Assembly (NCBI GenBank): GCA_021647745.1
Contig: JAKIUB010000005.1
Coordinates: forward strand, 46,994 to 110,993
Source: Paracoccaceae bacterium
Lineage (GTDB): Bacteria > Pseudomonadota > Alphaproteobacteria > Rhodobacterales > Rhodobacteraceae
Direction of reading: 5' to 3'
DNA: 64,000 nt
Below, piece by piece: positions 20,532-29,824 of this stretch. How positions within the stretch are numbered: position 1 is the first letter of the stretch; each line of letters begins with the position of its first letter. The notes beneath the pieces are model-generated. The model worked only from the letters and a program-made list of their open reading frames with translations, did no database searches and had not been told where the DNA came from. Made by a program: the position numbers and the translations under genes.

Positions 20532-20957
20532 ATGACCGACACTCCGAAAAGCCCGCAACAGCTTGAATTACTGAAAATGACCAGCACCATCGTCGCCGCG
20601 CATGTCGGCAACCCCTCGGCCCAGCCGGTCGATATTGCTGCGCTGATCGATACGGTGTTTGACAAGCTTGCCACAATCTCCATGCCCGAGCTGAAGGCCT
20701 ATCAGCGCCCCGAGCCGGCTGTGCCGATTTGTGAATCCGTGACCGATGACCACCTGATCTGCCTCGAAGATGGCCGCAAGATGAAAATGCTCAAGCGTCA
20801 TATCAGCTCGGTTTATAATATGACCCCCGCGCAATATCGCGAAAAATGGGGTCTGCCGGAGCACTACCCGATGGTGTCGCCAAACTATGCGCTGAAACGT
20901 CAGGAACTGGCCAGAAAATCCGGCCTCGGCCACCATAAAAAGGAGAAAGCCTCGTGA
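20532..20957 (+). CDS. mucR: MucR family transcriptional regulator
   Basis: This 141-residue regulator matches the Ros/MucR family: [15 protein letters not shown] (about 76-90), then [13 protein letters not shown] and YPMVSPNYA. Of the Ros zinc ligands, the cysteine (C77) and first histidine (H90) are present, the second cysteine is aspartate, and the last histidine is replaced (RHISSVY). Variation of this kind is known in MucR proteins, which bind AT-rich DNA with or without zinc. The start at 20532 is preferred over 20475 because the extra 19 residues are atypical. Its stop overlaps the miaB start (GTGA). Confidence 0.85.
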   Translation: MTDTPKSPQQLELLKMTSTIVAAHVGNPSAQPVDIAALIDTVFDKLATISMPELKAYQRPEPAVPICESVTDDHLICLEDGRKMKMLKRHISSVYNMTPAQYREKWGLPEHYPMVSPNYALKRQELARKSGLGHHKKEKAS

Positions 20958-22279
20958 GCGACTCTGACAGCGCGAACGCACCCAAAAAGCTGTTCATCAA
21001 AACCTATGGCTGCCAGATGAATGTTTATGATAGCGAGCGCATGGGCGATGCGCTCGGGGTTAGTGGCTATCAACAGGTCGATAGCCCCGAGGGCGCGGAT
21101 ATGATCCTGCTCAATACTTGCCATATCCGCGAGAAAGCGGCAGAGAAAATCTATTCCGAGCTGGGGCGGTTTCGCCCGCTCAAAGAGGCTAATCCCGATC
21201 TGAAAATTGGCGTGGCAGGTTGCGTGGCGCAAGCCGAGGGCGAGGAGATCATCCGCCGCCAGCCAATGGTGGACCTCGTGGTCGGCCCGCAAGCCTATCA
21301 CCGCCTGCCCAAAATGCTGGAGCATATAAAAGACGGCGGCCACGTGGTTGATACCGACTTTCCCGAGGAAGACAAATTTACGTTATTGCCACGTGGTCCC
21401 AAGGCCAAGCGCGCGCCGAGCGCTTTTTTGACCGTGCAGGAAGGCTGTGATAAATTTTGCGCCTTTTGTGTGGTGCCCTATACGCGCGGTGCCGAGGTCT
21501 CGCGCCCGCCCGCCCGCCTGCTCGACGAGGCCCGCGACCTGATCGAGCGTGGTGTGGTCGAGATCACGCTGCTTGGCCAGAATGTAAACGCCTATGAGGC
21601 CGATGGCTGGTCACTGGCCCGCTTGCTGCGCGAAATGGCCAAGCTCGACGGGCTGGAGCGGCTGCGTTTTACCACCTCGCACCCCAATGATATGGGGGAC
21701 GACCTGATCGCGGCCTTTGGCGAAGAGGAAAAGCTGATGCCCTATTTGCACCTTCCGGTGCAATCCGGCTCTGATAAAGTGCTCAAAGCAATGAACCGCA
21801 AGCACACGGCCGAGAGCTATTTGCGCCTGCTTGAACGTATCCGCGCTGCCCGCCCCGATATTGCTCTTTCGGGCGATTTTATCGTTGGCTTTCCCGGCGA
21901 GGAAGAAGCCGATTTTCAGGCAACACTGGAGCTGTGCAAAGAGGTCCGCTATGCGGCGGCCTATAGCTTCAAATACTCTCCCCGCCCGGGCACCCCGGCG
22001 GCAGACCGCGCCCATGTAGACGAAAGCACCAAGGGTGAGCGCCTGAAGCGCCTGCAAACCCTGCTCACCGAGCATCAGTTTGATTTTCAGCAAAGCATGG
22101 TAGGAAAAACCATGCCGGTATTGCTGGAGCGCGCTGGTCGGGACCCTGGCCAGATGGTTGGCAAATCTCCCTATCTGCACGCTGTTCATATGAAGGCAGA
22201 AGCCGGTTTAGCGGGAAAGATTGTTCAGGCAACCATCCTGCACTCCGAGCGCAACTCTCTGGCGGGAAAGGTGGTCTGA
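20954..22279 (+). CDS. miaB: tRNA-2-methylthio-N6-dimethylallyladenosine synthase MiaB
   Basis: This 441-residue radical-SAM enzyme methylthiolates i6A37 in tRNAs. The N-terminal MTTase domain has cysteines C20, C56 and C90 (auxiliary cluster), the radical-SAM domain has C165-x3-C169-x2-C172 (GCDKFCAFC), and a C-terminal TRAM domain follows. Length is standard. The GTG start at 20954 overlaps the mucR stop by 4 bases, so translation of the two is coupled. Confidence 0.95.
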   Translation: MSDSDSANAPKKLFIKTYGCQMNVYDSERMGDALGVSGYQQVDSPEGADMILLNTCHIREKAAEKIYSELGRFRPLKEANPDLKIGVAGCVAQAEGEEIIRRQPMVDLVVGPQAYHRLPKMLEHIKDGGHVVDTDFPEEDKFTLLPRGPKAKRAPSAFLTVQEGCDKFCAFCVVPYTRGAEVSRPPARLLDEARDLIERGVVEITLLGQNVNAYEADGWSLARLLREMAKLDGLERLRFTTSHPNDMGDDLIAAFGEEEKLMPYLHLPVQSGSDKVLKAMNRKHTAESYLRLLERIRAARPDIALSGDFIVGFPGEEEADFQATLELCKEVRYAAAYSFKYSPRPGTPAADRAHVDESTKGERLKRLQTLLTEHQFDFQQSMVGKTMPVLLERAGRDPGQMVGKSPYLHAVHMKAEAGLAGKIVQATILHSERNSLAGKVV

Positions 22280-22338
22280 CCACCTGAATATTCTGGAATA
22301 AAAACGCCGCGTTGGCAAAATGGGTGGCCAAGGGCCGT

Positions 22339-23229
22339 TCAGGATAGTGACGGGGTGGTTCGGGTCTCGATCCGGTCGCTGATGATTTTTTGAATGCTGG
22401 CTATGGGCAGATCCGCCTCCTCGCCGGCGCGGTGAATTAGCACAAGGCGCCGCGTTTCCTGCGGGGTGCAAAATGGCACGAGGTTGAGGTGCTCTTCTAG
22501 TGGTGGCGCTAGAAACCGCTGCGGAACAATCGAGACGCCAAACCCTTCACGCACCATTTTTTCGATCGCATCAAGGCTGTCGACCTCCATAATCTCGTTT
22601 ACCTGAATTCCGCGAGCTTGCAGGCGGGCGGATACCTGATGGCCCATCCATGTCATGTTCTCAAAGGCAATAAACGGCTGGCTGCTTAGGATAGCTTCGT
22701 CGGTATCGGGCTGTATGTGCTTGGGAAAAATCACATAGAGCGGCTCGATAACCAGCTCTTGCACCTGCAATTCTGGCAGGGCTGTGATGGGCGCGGTCAG
22801 GATGGCAAAATCCAGGTCGAGGTTGAGAACCTGTAGCGCCAGCATGCCGGACAAGCCCGATTTCACTCTGATGCGCAAGCCGGTTTGGTGCTGTTGCAGC
22901 TCGCGCAAAACTACCGGCAGAAAATGCTGGGTTTCGGTTGGCACTACGCCAAAGGATATTTGATCTCTATGTTGTAAGCCAGAGCCGATCAGCTTTACGG
23001 TATTAACCATCTTGAGCGCCTTTTGCGCGGCGAGGGCGGTGGCTTTGCCGGTTGGGGTCAGTTTGGCGGGGCGGGTCGAGCGGTCAAACAGTTTTTGGCC
23101 GAACTCCTCTTCCAGTGTGCGGATCTGTAGCGATATCGCGGAATGGCTCAAAGAGACCTTGTCGGCAGCCGCCGAGAAGCTATTGTTTTCATAGATGGCA
23201 ACAAGGGATTTGAGCTGCTGCAGGTTCAT
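22339..23229 (-). CDS. LysR family transcriptional regulator
   Basis: This 296-residue protein has an N-terminal winged HTH (LQQLKSLVAIYENNSFSAAAD, HSAISLQIRTLEEE) and a periplasmic-binding-type effector domain. The start at 23229 (MNLQQLK) gives the usual LysR N-terminus; an upstream ATG at 23271 would add 14 residues. It is divergent from the CoA-transferase gene across a 103-base AT-rich gap, the usual arrangement for a LysR regulator and its target. It probably controls at least that gene and perhaps the TRAP cluster beyond it. Confidence 0.88.
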   Translation of the reverse strand: MNLQQLKSLVAIYENNSFSAAADKVSLSHSAISLQIRTLEEEFGQKLFDRSTRPAKLTPTGKATALAAQKALKMVNTVKLIGSGLQHRDQISFGVVPTETQHFLPVVLRELQQHQTGLRIRVKSGLSGMLALQVLNLDLDFAILTAPITALPELQVQELVIEPLYVIFPKHIQPDTDEAILSSQPFIAFENMTWMGHQVSARLQARGIQVNEIMEVDSLDAIEKMVREGFGVSIVPQRFLAPPLEEHLNLVPFCTPQETRRLVLIHRAGEEADLPIASIQKIISDRIETRTTPSLS

Positions 23230-23332
23230 GACGTTTCCTTGGCTTGCGAGAATATCTAACACTATTGGCAAAACAAGTCATTTTTATTTTGTAAAACTAT
23301 CTCTATGTTGTCTTGAGAAAGTGAGATCGGCT

Positions 23333-24517
23333 ATGCCTCAAAAAAGTAAATCCGGCCCGCTGGCGGGGATCAAGGTGCTGGACCTGTCGCGCATATTGGC
23401 GGGGCCGAGCAGCACCCAGTTATTGGGTGATTACGGTGCCGATGTCGTTAAGATCGAGCGGCCGGGCGTGGGGGATGATACCCGCAAATGGGGCCCTCCC
23501 TATGTGAAGGATGTGGCGGGGAATGATACCTCCGAGAGCGCTTACTATCTAGCGGCGAATCGCAACAAACGCTCGGTGGCGGTGGATATTTCCACACCCG
23601 AGGGGGCTGCTCTGGTCAAGGCGCTGGCGGTAAAGGCTGATGTTTTGATCGAGAATTACAAGCTAGGCGGGCTGAAAAAATACGGGCTGGATTATGCAGA
23701 AATATGTAGAATTAACCCAAAAATTATTTATTGCTCGATCACCGGTTTTGGACAAACCGGTCCCAATGCCCACCTGCCGGGCTATGACCTGATGGCGCAA
23801 GGTTATGGCGGGATCATGAGTTTGACCGGCGAACCAGCGGGTGCGCCGATGAAGGTGGGGGTCGGTATTGCCGATATTATGTGTGGTATGTATGCAGCCA
23901 CGGCGGTGCTGGCAGCGCTGCGCCACCGGGACCAGACTGGCGAGGGGCAGTATATTGATGTGGCTCTGGTCGATAGCCAGATCGCGTGGCTGATCAATGA
24001 AGGCACCAATTATTTGCAATCGGGCAAGCTACCGAAGCGGCGGGGCAATGGTCACCCCAATATCGTGCCCTACCAGGTGTTTGCCGCCAGAGATGGCCAC
24101 CTGATCGTGGCGGTTGGCAATGACAGCCAGTTTGCCCGGTTTTGCGAGGTGATCGGCATGCCGGATCTGGCGAAAAACCCTGATTATACCAGCAATATAA
24201 ATCGAATCGAAAACCGTGAGGCCTTGCTTCCTCTGATAGAGGCAAAGATGGCTATGATGGACAAACAAGCGCTGCTCGGGGCGATGAAGGCTGCCAATGT
24301 GCCTTGCGGCGAGGTCAACAACCTGAAGGAGGTGTTTGGCAGCGAGCAAGTGGCAGCGCGGGGCATGGTTGTGCAGATGGACCACCCCCACAGCCCGGTG
24401 CGGCTGATCGGTAATCCGGTGAAGTTCTCCAAGACGCCGGTGACCTACAGAAAAGCGCCGCCGCTCTGCGGAGCGGATACCGACAGTGTAATGAAGGACT
24501 GGCTCGGGAAAGGCTAG
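23333..24517 (+). CDS. Class III (CaiB/BaiF family) CoA-transferase
   Basis: This 394-residue protein has the family III pattern: KVLDLSRILAGPSSTQLLGD, GADVVKIERPG, NRNKRSVAVD and LPGYDLMAQGYGG, with the conserved aspartate in the last motif as likely nucleophile, and later PNIVPYQVF. It moves CoA between carboxylic acids through an acyl-aspartate intermediate. The ATG at 23333 is the last start before the conserved domain. It is divergent from a LysR regulator and precedes a TAXI-TRAP transport and BKACE cluster, so it may activate a catabolic intermediate. The substrate is unknown. Confidence 0.88.
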   Translation: MPQKSKSGPLAGIKVLDLSRILAGPSSTQLLGDYGADVVKIERPGVGDDTRKWGPPYVKDVAGNDTSESAYYLAANRNKRSVAVDISTPEGAALVKALAVKADVLIENYKLGGLKKYGLDYAEICRINPKIIYCSITGFGQTGPNAHLPGYDLMAQGYGGIMSLTGEPAGAPMKVGVGIADIMCGMYAATAVLAALRHRDQTGEGQYIDVALVDSQIAWLINEGTNYLQSGKLPKRRGNGHPNIVPYQVFAARDGHLIVAVGNDSQFARFCEVIGMPDLAKNPDYTSNINRIENREALLPLIEAKMAMMDKQALLGAMKAANVPCGEVNNLKEVFGSEQVAARGMVVQMDHPHSPVRLIGNPVKFSKTPVTYRKAPPLCGADTDSVMKDWLGKG

Positions 24518-24915
24518 ATGATGTTTTCGAGCGAAGCGCAAAGGGCCATTTTAGCGGTGGTAAAACAAGAGGCGCGGCTGGGCGAGACTTGATCTGTTAT
24601 GGCCCTAAAGCGGGTGCGATCAAACTTTTCACAATCGCAGGTTAAGCTTTATTCAGCCAATATTGTGAGGCATGTTGAGGCTTAAAACTGCATTTCAAAG
24701 TAAAATAATGGTAAAGAACAGTTGAAAACTATCGTAAGTCGTGCATTCTAGGTGTACGGGTTCAACGCGCTTTTCTGCCGGAATGACAATTCCGAATATG
24801 GCGGCGGGTTTTGGGTCTAAAAATTAGTGTATATGTTAAGCCATCGCATGTGCATCTAGTGCCGGATATCCGGCCTTGTTTCCAGATGGCACATGAAACT
24901 ATCCCGGAGGATAAA
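24518..24915. other. Long intergenic region upstream of the TAXI-TRAP operon
   Basis: This 398-base stretch separates the CoA-transferase stop from the TAXI gene and is AT-rich in its middle. It contains a perfect 14-base palindrome (24861-24874) and a good ribosome binding site (GGAGG, 24906-24910). A 25-codon frame from 24518 shows no coding character. A long untranslated leader or a multi-site promoter region is likely; no clear -35/-10 pair stood out. Confidence 0.5.
24861..24874. promoter_or_regulatory. 14-bp perfect palindrome, possible operator
   Basis: GCCGGATATCCGGC is self-complementary and lies 41 bases before the TAXI gene start. The position fits either an operator or a hairpin in the leader. 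No regulator can be assigned from sequence alone. Confidence 0.4.
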
Positions 24916-25884
24916 ATGAAATTTAAATCACTCGCGATTGCCATGACCGTGGCCGGCGTTATCGGCGGCGGTGCGCACGCTCAAGAGCAAAGCTTTATTT
25001 CGATTGGCACTGGCGGTGTGACCGGCGTCTACTACCCCGCAGGCGGCTCGATTTGCCGGCTGGTAAACAAAAACCGCAAAGAAACCGGCATTCGCTGTTC
25101 GGTTGAGTCAACTGGTGGATCGATTTACAACATCAACACCCTGCGTGCTGGTGAGCTGGAATTTGGCGTTGCCCAGTCTGACTGGCAGTTCCATGCCTAT
25201 AACGGCACCTCGAAATTTGCGGACCAAGGCCCGTTTGAGGACCTGCGCGCTGTGTTCTCGCTACACCCCGAGCCGGTAACGATTCTGGCACGCCGTGATA
25301 GCGGCATTGCCAATATCACCGATATCAAGGGCAAGCGCTTTAATATCGGCAATGCCGGCTCTGGCACCCAAGGCACCTGGGAAGTGATCGAGGGAATCTT
25401 TGGCTGGGAGCGCTCCGATCTGGCGCTGGCCTCTGAAATGAAATCAGCCGAGACTGCTGGCGCATTGTGCGACAACAAAATCGACGGCTATTTCTGGCTG
25501 GTTGGCCACCCTTCTGGCCTGACCCAGGAAACCATCGCTTCGTGTGATGCGGTTATCGTGCCGGCAGTAGCGCCTGAAATCGACGCGCTGATCGCCGATA
25601 ACCCGTATTACCGCTATGCAACCATCCCCGGTGGCATGTATCCGGGCAACCCGGATGACATCCAGACCTTTGGTGTGGGTGCCACGGTGGTGACTTCCGC
25701 TTCGGTTTCCGAAGAGGCGGTTTATCAAGTCGCCATGGCGGTGCTGGGCAATCTTGATGATTTCCGTAAATTGCACCCGGCTTTCGCCAATCTGAAAGCC
25801 GAAGAAATGATTGCCGACAGCCTTTCTGCACCACTGCACCCCGGTGCGATCCGTGCGTATCAAGAGCTGGGCCTGATGGATTAA
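24916..25884 (+). CDS. TAXI family TRAP transporter substrate-binding protein
   Basis: This 322-residue periplasmic protein has a signal peptide (MKFKSLAIAMTVAGVIGGGAHA) and the TAXI-family signature ISIGTGGVTGVYYPAGGSIC, followed by RCSVESTGGSIYN and GKRFNIGNAGSGTQ. It captures a small organic solute for the fused TRAP permease at 25982. Characterised relatives bind glutamate-like or other carboxylates, but the ligand is not predictable. GGAGG lies 5 bases before the ATG at 24916. A hairpin with a T-tract separates it from the permease gene, which would favour excess binding protein. Confidence 0.92.
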   Translation: MKFKSLAIAMTVAGVIGGGAHAQEQSFISIGTGGVTGVYYPAGGSICRLVNKNRKETGIRCSVESTGGSIYNINTLRAGELEFGVAQSDWQFHAYNGTSKFADQGPFEDLRAVFSLHPEPVTILARRDSGIANITDIKGKRFNIGNAGSGTQGTWEVIEGIFGWERSDLALASEMKSAETAGALCDNKIDGYFWLVGHPSGLTQETIASCDAVIVPAVAPEIDALIADNPYYRYATIPGGMYPGNPDDIQTFGVGATVVTSASVSEEAVYQVAMAVLGNLDDFRKLHPAFANLKAEEMIADSLSAPLHPGAIRAYQELGLMD

Positions 25885-25905
25885 TCAGCACTTTATAATA
25901 CTGGT

Positions 25906-25922
25906 GGGGGCGCTTAGCCCCC
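25906..25922 (+). repeat. Hairpin after the TAXI gene
   Basis: GGGGGC (25906-25911), GCTTA and GCCCCC (25917-25922) form a perfect 6-base-pair stem 21 bases after the TAXI stop. It may protect the 3' end of a processed TAXI message. No T-tract follows directly. Confidence 0.5.
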
Positions 25923-25941
25923 GCCTACCCATAAAAATATA

Positions 25942-25961
25942 GGGCTTAAGCCCAGTTTTTT
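25942..25961 (+). terminator. Probable partial terminator between TAXI and TRAP permease genes
   Basis: GGGC-TTAA-GCCC (25942-25953) is followed by AG and six T residues (25956-25961). The stem is short, so termination is likely incomplete. It lies within the 97-base gap between the binding protein and the membrane component, where read-through control is common. Confidence 0.55.
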
Positions 25962-25981
25962 ACAACAAGGGATAAAGAACC

Positions 25982-28609
25982 ATGAGTGATCAAAGCAAAG
26001 CCAGTGGTGCAGCCGAGATTAGTGCTGACGATCTTGTCGCCGAATTTGATGTAGGGGCGCGCAACCCGGATAACTGGCAGGGCAAAATGCTGGCCGGTGT
26101 GGCACTGATCTGGGCGCTTTTCCAGATCTATAACGCCTCGGTGCTGCCATTCACCCTCAGCCAATGGACCGGCTTTTCGGGCTTTGTGTTCAACTCTGAC
26201 AAAGAGCGCGCCATCCATCTGGCTTTTGCGCTGTTTCTGGCCTGCACGGCCTTTCCTTTGTTCAAAAAATCTCCGCGTAGCCACATACCGTGGTATGATT
26301 GGGCGCTCGGCCTTGGTGGCGTGGTAGTGACCATGTATCTGGTGTTTAATCAGTCCGCCATAGCGCTACGCTCGGGCCTGCCAACCACAATTGACCTTAT
26401 CATCTCGGCCTCGGGGTTGCTGATTGTACTGATAGCCACCTACCGGGCATTGGGCCTGCCAATGGTGGTGGTGGCGGCGTTCTTTTTGGTCTATGTTTTC
26501 TTTGGTGACCAGCAATTCATTCCCGACGGTATCCAGTGGAAAGGCGCCAGTTTTAGCAAGGCCATGTGGCATTTCTGGATGCAGACCGAGGGTGTATTCG
26601 GGCAGGCGCTCGGGGTTTCGGCTTCGATGGTGTTCCTGTTTGTGCTGTTTGGCTCATTGCTTGAAAAAGCCGGAGCAGGGAATTATTTTATTCAGGTGGC
26701 ATTTGCGCTGATGGGCCACATGCGTGGCGGCCCTGCAAAAGCAGCGGTGGTGGCTTCGGCCGCAACCGGGCTGATCTCGGGTTCATCCATCGCCAATACC
26801 GTGACCACCGGCACATTTACCATCCCGCTGATGAAGCGGGTTGGCTTCTCGGCTGAAAAGGCCGGGGCGGTCGAGGTGGCATCCTCGACCAACGGCCAGC
26901 TCACCCCGCCGGTTATGGGGGCAGCGGCATTTCTGATGATCGAATATGTCGGCATTCCTTATATGCAGGTTATCCAGCATGCGTTTTTGCCGGCGGTCAT
27001 CTCCTATATCGCGCTGGTTTACATTGTGCATCTGGAGGCCTGCAAAATGGGCATGGAGGGGCTGCCGCGCCCCGGTGCGCCTAAAACCCGCGCCCAGCGG
27101 CTGATGGGCATAGCCTTTGGTTTTCTTGTTTTCATCGTACTGGCGCTCGGGGTCTATTACGGGCTGGGCTGGCTGAAGCCGATGTTTGGTGACTACACCA
27201 TGTATGGCATGATCGTGGTGTTTCTGATTGCCTATCTGGGGCTGATCTGGTGGGCTTCAAAATACCCTGATCTGGTAATTGACGACCCTAATTCGCCTTT
27301 GGTGAAACTACCTGAAATTGGGCCGGTAGCCAAAACCGGCTATTATTACGGGCTGCCGGTGGTGGTGCTGATCTGGTGCTTGATGATCGAGCGGTTCTCG
27401 CCGGGGCTTGCAGCCTTTTGGGCGACACTGGCGATGATCTTTGTGTCGATCACCCAGCATGCGCTAAAGGCGATGTTTCGCGGTGAAGGCAAAATCGCGG
27501 CAGGCATTGCCTATGGCTGGTCACAGCTGATTGACGGCATGATCGCTGGTTCGCGCAACATGATCGGCATCGCGGTGGCAACCGGCACTGCCGGCATTAT
27601 CGTCGGCACAGTCGGCTTGACTGGCGCACATCTGGTCATCGGCGAGTTTATCGAATATATTTCTGGCGGCTCGCTGATATTGATGCTGATCTACGTGGCG
27701 ATCTTTTCGCTGGTGCTCGGCATGGGGCTGCCAACCACGGCGACCTATATCGTTATTGTAACGTTGATGGCACCGGTGATCATCACCGTGGGCGCGCAAT
27801 CGGGGCTTATTGTGCCATTGATCGCGGTGCACATGTTTGTGTTTTACTTCGGGATATTGGCGGATGATACCCCGCCGGTGGGGCTTGCGGCCTTTGCCGC
27901 GGCGGCGATTTCCGGCGGTGACCCGATCAAAACCGGCATCATCGGGTTTTCTTATGATATGCGTACCGCGATCTTGCCGTTCCTGTTTATCTTCAACACC
28001 GAGCTGCTGCTGATAGATGTAACCCCGATGAAGGCGGTGTTTGTGTTCTTTGTGGCGACGGTGGCGATGCTGCTATTCGCCTCGGCCACGCAAAACTGGT
28101 GGCTGACCAAAAACAGAATGTGGGAAAACGCAGCGCTGCTGCTGATCGCCTTTACCCTGTTTAACCCGGGCTACTGGCTCAATATGTATCAAGCACCCTA
28201 TGTAGATACCTCACCCACCGAAATCGCCCGCCTCGCCACCGAGGCCGCCGATGACGACGTGCTGCGCATCAGGGTGACGGGAGAAAACTTTGCTTCCGGC
28301 AAAATAACCACCACCACGGTCGAGTTGCCTCTCGGGGCCAAGGATTATGGCGATGGCCCGGCGCGGCTCGAGCAATTTGCCGGTATTGCCTTTGCCGAAG
28401 GTGATGACGGGGTGGTCGTGGACAATGTGGTGTTTGGCAAAATGGCTCAGGATAAGGGTATCGATTTTGACTGGCAGGTGCTGAATGTCGAAGTGCCCGC
28501 CGAGCGCCCGTTTAAGGAGTGGTTCTATATTCCGGCAGTGCTGTTGCTGATGATGATCTGGTTGCTGCAAAAGGGGCGGATTCGCAAACAAAAAGAGCAA
28601 GTGGCCTAA
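25982..28609 (+). CDS. TRAP transporter permease, DctQ-DctM fusion with DUF3394-like tail
   Basis: This 875-residue protein fuses the small (DctQ-like) and large (DctM-like) membrane components, as is usual for TAXI systems, with many hydrophobic segments. DctM signatures include GLISGSSIANTVTTGTFTIP, STNGQLTPPVMGAAAFL and MGLPTTATYIV. After the last DctM segment comes a soluble stretch of about 100 residues (about 735-840) matching the DUF3394-type tail, then a final hydrophobic segment. It imports the solute bound by the TAXI protein, driven by an ion gradient. AAGGGA precedes the ATG. Confidence 0.92.
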   Translation: MSDQSKASGAAEISADDLVAEFDVGARNPDNWQGKMLAGVALIWALFQIYNASVLPFTLSQWTGFSGFVFNSDKERAIHLAFALFLACTAFPLFKKSPRSHIPWYDWALGLGGVVVTMYLVFNQSAIALRSGLPTTIDLIISASGLLIVLIATYRALGLPMVVVAAFFLVYVFFGDQQFIPDGIQWKGASFSKAMWHFWMQTEGVFGQALGVSASMVFLFVLFGSLLEKAGAGNYFIQVAFALMGHMRGGPAKAAVVASAATGLISGSSIANTVTTGTFTIPLMKRVGFSAEKAGAVEVASSTNGQLTPPVMGAAAFLMIEYVGIPYMQVIQHAFLPAVISYIALVYIVHLEACKMGMEGLPRPGAPKTRAQRLMGIAFGFLVFIVLALGVYYGLGWLKPMFGDYTMYGMIVVFLIAYLGLIWWASKYPDLVIDDPNSPLVKLPEIGPVAKTGYYYGLPVVVLIWCLMIERFSPGLAAFWATLAMIFVSITQHALKAMFRGEGKIAAGIAYGWSQLIDGMIAGSRNMIGIAVATGTAGIIVGTVGLTGAHLVIGEFIEYISGGSLILMLIYVAIFSLVLGMGLPTTATYIVIVTLMAPVIITVGAQSGLIVPLIAVHMFVFYFGILADDTPPVGLAAFAAAAISGGDPIKTGIIGFSYDMRTAILPFLFIFNTELLLIDVTPMKAVFVFFVATVAMLLFASATQNWWLTKNRMWENAALLLIAFTLFNPGYWLNMYQAPYVDTSPTEIARLATEAADDDVLRIRVTGENFASGKITTTTVELPLGAKDYGDGPARLEQFAGIAFAEGDDGVVVDNVVFGKMAQDKGIDFDWQVLNVEVPAERPFKEWFYIPAVLLLMMIWLLQKGRIRKQKEQVA

Positions 28610-28621
28610 GGAGGGCTGGGT

Positions 28622-29050
28622 ATGTATAAAAAAATATTTGTGCCGGTGGACCTGAATCAAGAAAGCTCGTGGAAATCGGCTTTTCCGGTGGCGGTAAAAA
28701 TGGCGCAGGAAAACGGGGCCAGCCTGGCGGTTCTTAGTGTAGTGCCTGATTTTGGCATGTCGATTGTCGGCTCGTTTTTTCCACCGGATTACGCAGAGAA
28801 TGTGCTCAAGGAAGCCGAGAAAAACCTGAAAGCACTGGTGGATCGCGAGGTGCCCGCTGATATGGAGGTGTCCTCTTATGTGCGCCATGGCACGATCTAT
28901 AAGCGGATCATCAAAGCCGCCGACGAGTTGGGTGCGGATCTGATCGTGCTGGCCTCGCATCGGCCCGAAACCAAGGATTACCTGCTGGGACCAAATGCAG
29001 CCCGCGTGGTGCGCCATGCCAGACAGTCGGTATTTGTTGTGCGCGAGTAA
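28622..29050 (+). CDS. Universal stress protein (UspA family)
   Basis: This 142-residue protein has the Usp fold signatures: KKIFVPVDLNQESS at the start, then GADLIVLASHRPETKDYLLGPNA, where the GxNAxxVVRHA segment stands for the ATP-binding G-x2-G-x9-G-S/T loop in variant form, and VFVVRE at the end. It starts 12 bases after the TRAP permease stop. Usp genes are often found beside TRAP permeases and may sense ATP to regulate transport, which is known for some TRAP systems. It is part of the same operon as the BKACE gene. Confidence 0.85.
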   Translation: MYKKIFVPVDLNQESSWKSAFPVAVKMAQENGASLAVLSVVPDFGMSIVGSFFPPDYAENVLKEAEKNLKALVDREVPADMEVSSYVRHGTIYKRIIKAADELGADLIVLASHRPETKDYLLGPNAARVVRHARQSVFVVRE

Positions 29051-29053
29051 GCG

Positions 29054-29824
29054 ATGAAGCCGGTGATAATTGCCGCACCCAACGGGGCGCGGCGCAGCAA
29101 GGCCGAGCACCCCGCATTGCCGATCACAATTGAGGAGATCACTGCCGAAGCTGTGGCTTGCCAGCGGGCGGGTGCGGCCGTGCTGCATCTGCATGTGCGT
29201 GATAGTGAAGGTATGCATAGTCTTGATGCCGGTCTTTATCGCGCAGCGACCGCCCTGATTGCCGAGCGCGCGCCGGATCTGGTCGTGCAGATCACCACAG
29301 AGGCCGCCGGTATTTTCGGGCTGGAAGCGCAGATTTCCAGCGCAATGGCCGTGCAGCCCGAGGCAATTAGCGTGGCGTGGCGCGAGTTTTCGCCGGAAAG
29401 CAACCCGCAGGCCCGCCGGTTTTATGACTGGGCGGCGGAGGCGGGGGTGCGCGTGCAGCATATCCTTTACTCGTCAGAGGATATGCGGCGTTTCAATGCA
29501 TTCGGCCTTGAAGACCAGAGTATTTTGCTGGTTTTGGGCAGCTATACGGGTATGGAGGCAAGGGTGGAAGATTTGCCTGCCTATCTGGCCGGGCTGGGTG
29601 CGGTGCGGGACTGGTCGGTCTGTGCTTTTGGCAGAAATGAGCATGCGGTGGTGAGGGCTGCACTTAAAGCAGGTGGCCACGGGCGGGTTGGTTTTGAAAA
29701 CAACCTACGGCTAAAGGATGGCCGCCTGGCCAGCGGTACAGCCGCGCTGGTTGGCCAATTCAGGCAACCGTTGGCGAGCGCAAATGATGTGCGGCAATTA
29801 TGGAGGCTTGGGCTGCATGGCTGA
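29054..29824 (+). CDS. BKACE family beta-keto acid cleavage enzyme (DUF849)
   Basis: This 256-residue protein is somewhat shorter than the family norm of about 270-310. It keeps HLHVRDSEG (zinc-binding HxH, about residues 48-56), the TTEAAG stretch and GFENNLRL near the C-terminus, which holds the usual glutamate. BKACE enzymes cleave a beta-keto acid with acetyl-CoA to give acetoacetate and a new acyl-CoA. The keto acid here is not known. The gene lies 3 bases after the Usp gene and overlaps the following aminotransferase by 8 bases, so the two probably act in sequence. Confidence 0.8.
   Translation: MKPVIIAAPNGARRSKAEHPALPITIEEITAEAVACQRAGAAVLHLHVRDSEGMHSLDAGLYRAATALIAERAPDLVVQITTEAAGIFGLEAQISSAMAVQPEAISVAWREFSPESNPQARRFYDWAAEAGVRVQHILYSSEDMRRFNAFGLEDQSILLVLGSYTGMEARVEDLPAYLAGLGAVRDWSVCAFGRNEHAVVRAALKAGGHGRVGFENNLRLKDGRLASGTAALVGQFRQPLASANDVRQLWRLGLHG

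Noticed and set aside
20532..20957. MucR as a mutant with a broken zinc finger.
   Set aside because: The last histidine ligand is replaced, but other MucR-type proteins of alphaproteobacteria show similar replacements, so it is probably a normal subfamily feature.
24518..24592. A 25-codon frame starting right after the CoA-transferase stop.
   Set aside because: There is no conserved motif and its start directly follows a stop codon without a separate ribosome binding site.
28211..29461. A 416-codon open frame on the minus strand across the end of the TRAP permease, the Usp gene and the start of BKACE.
   Set aside because: It is antisense to three genes with clear family motifs, is full of histidine, arginine and glycine typical of reverse-frame translation of high-GC DNA, and has no recognisable domain.
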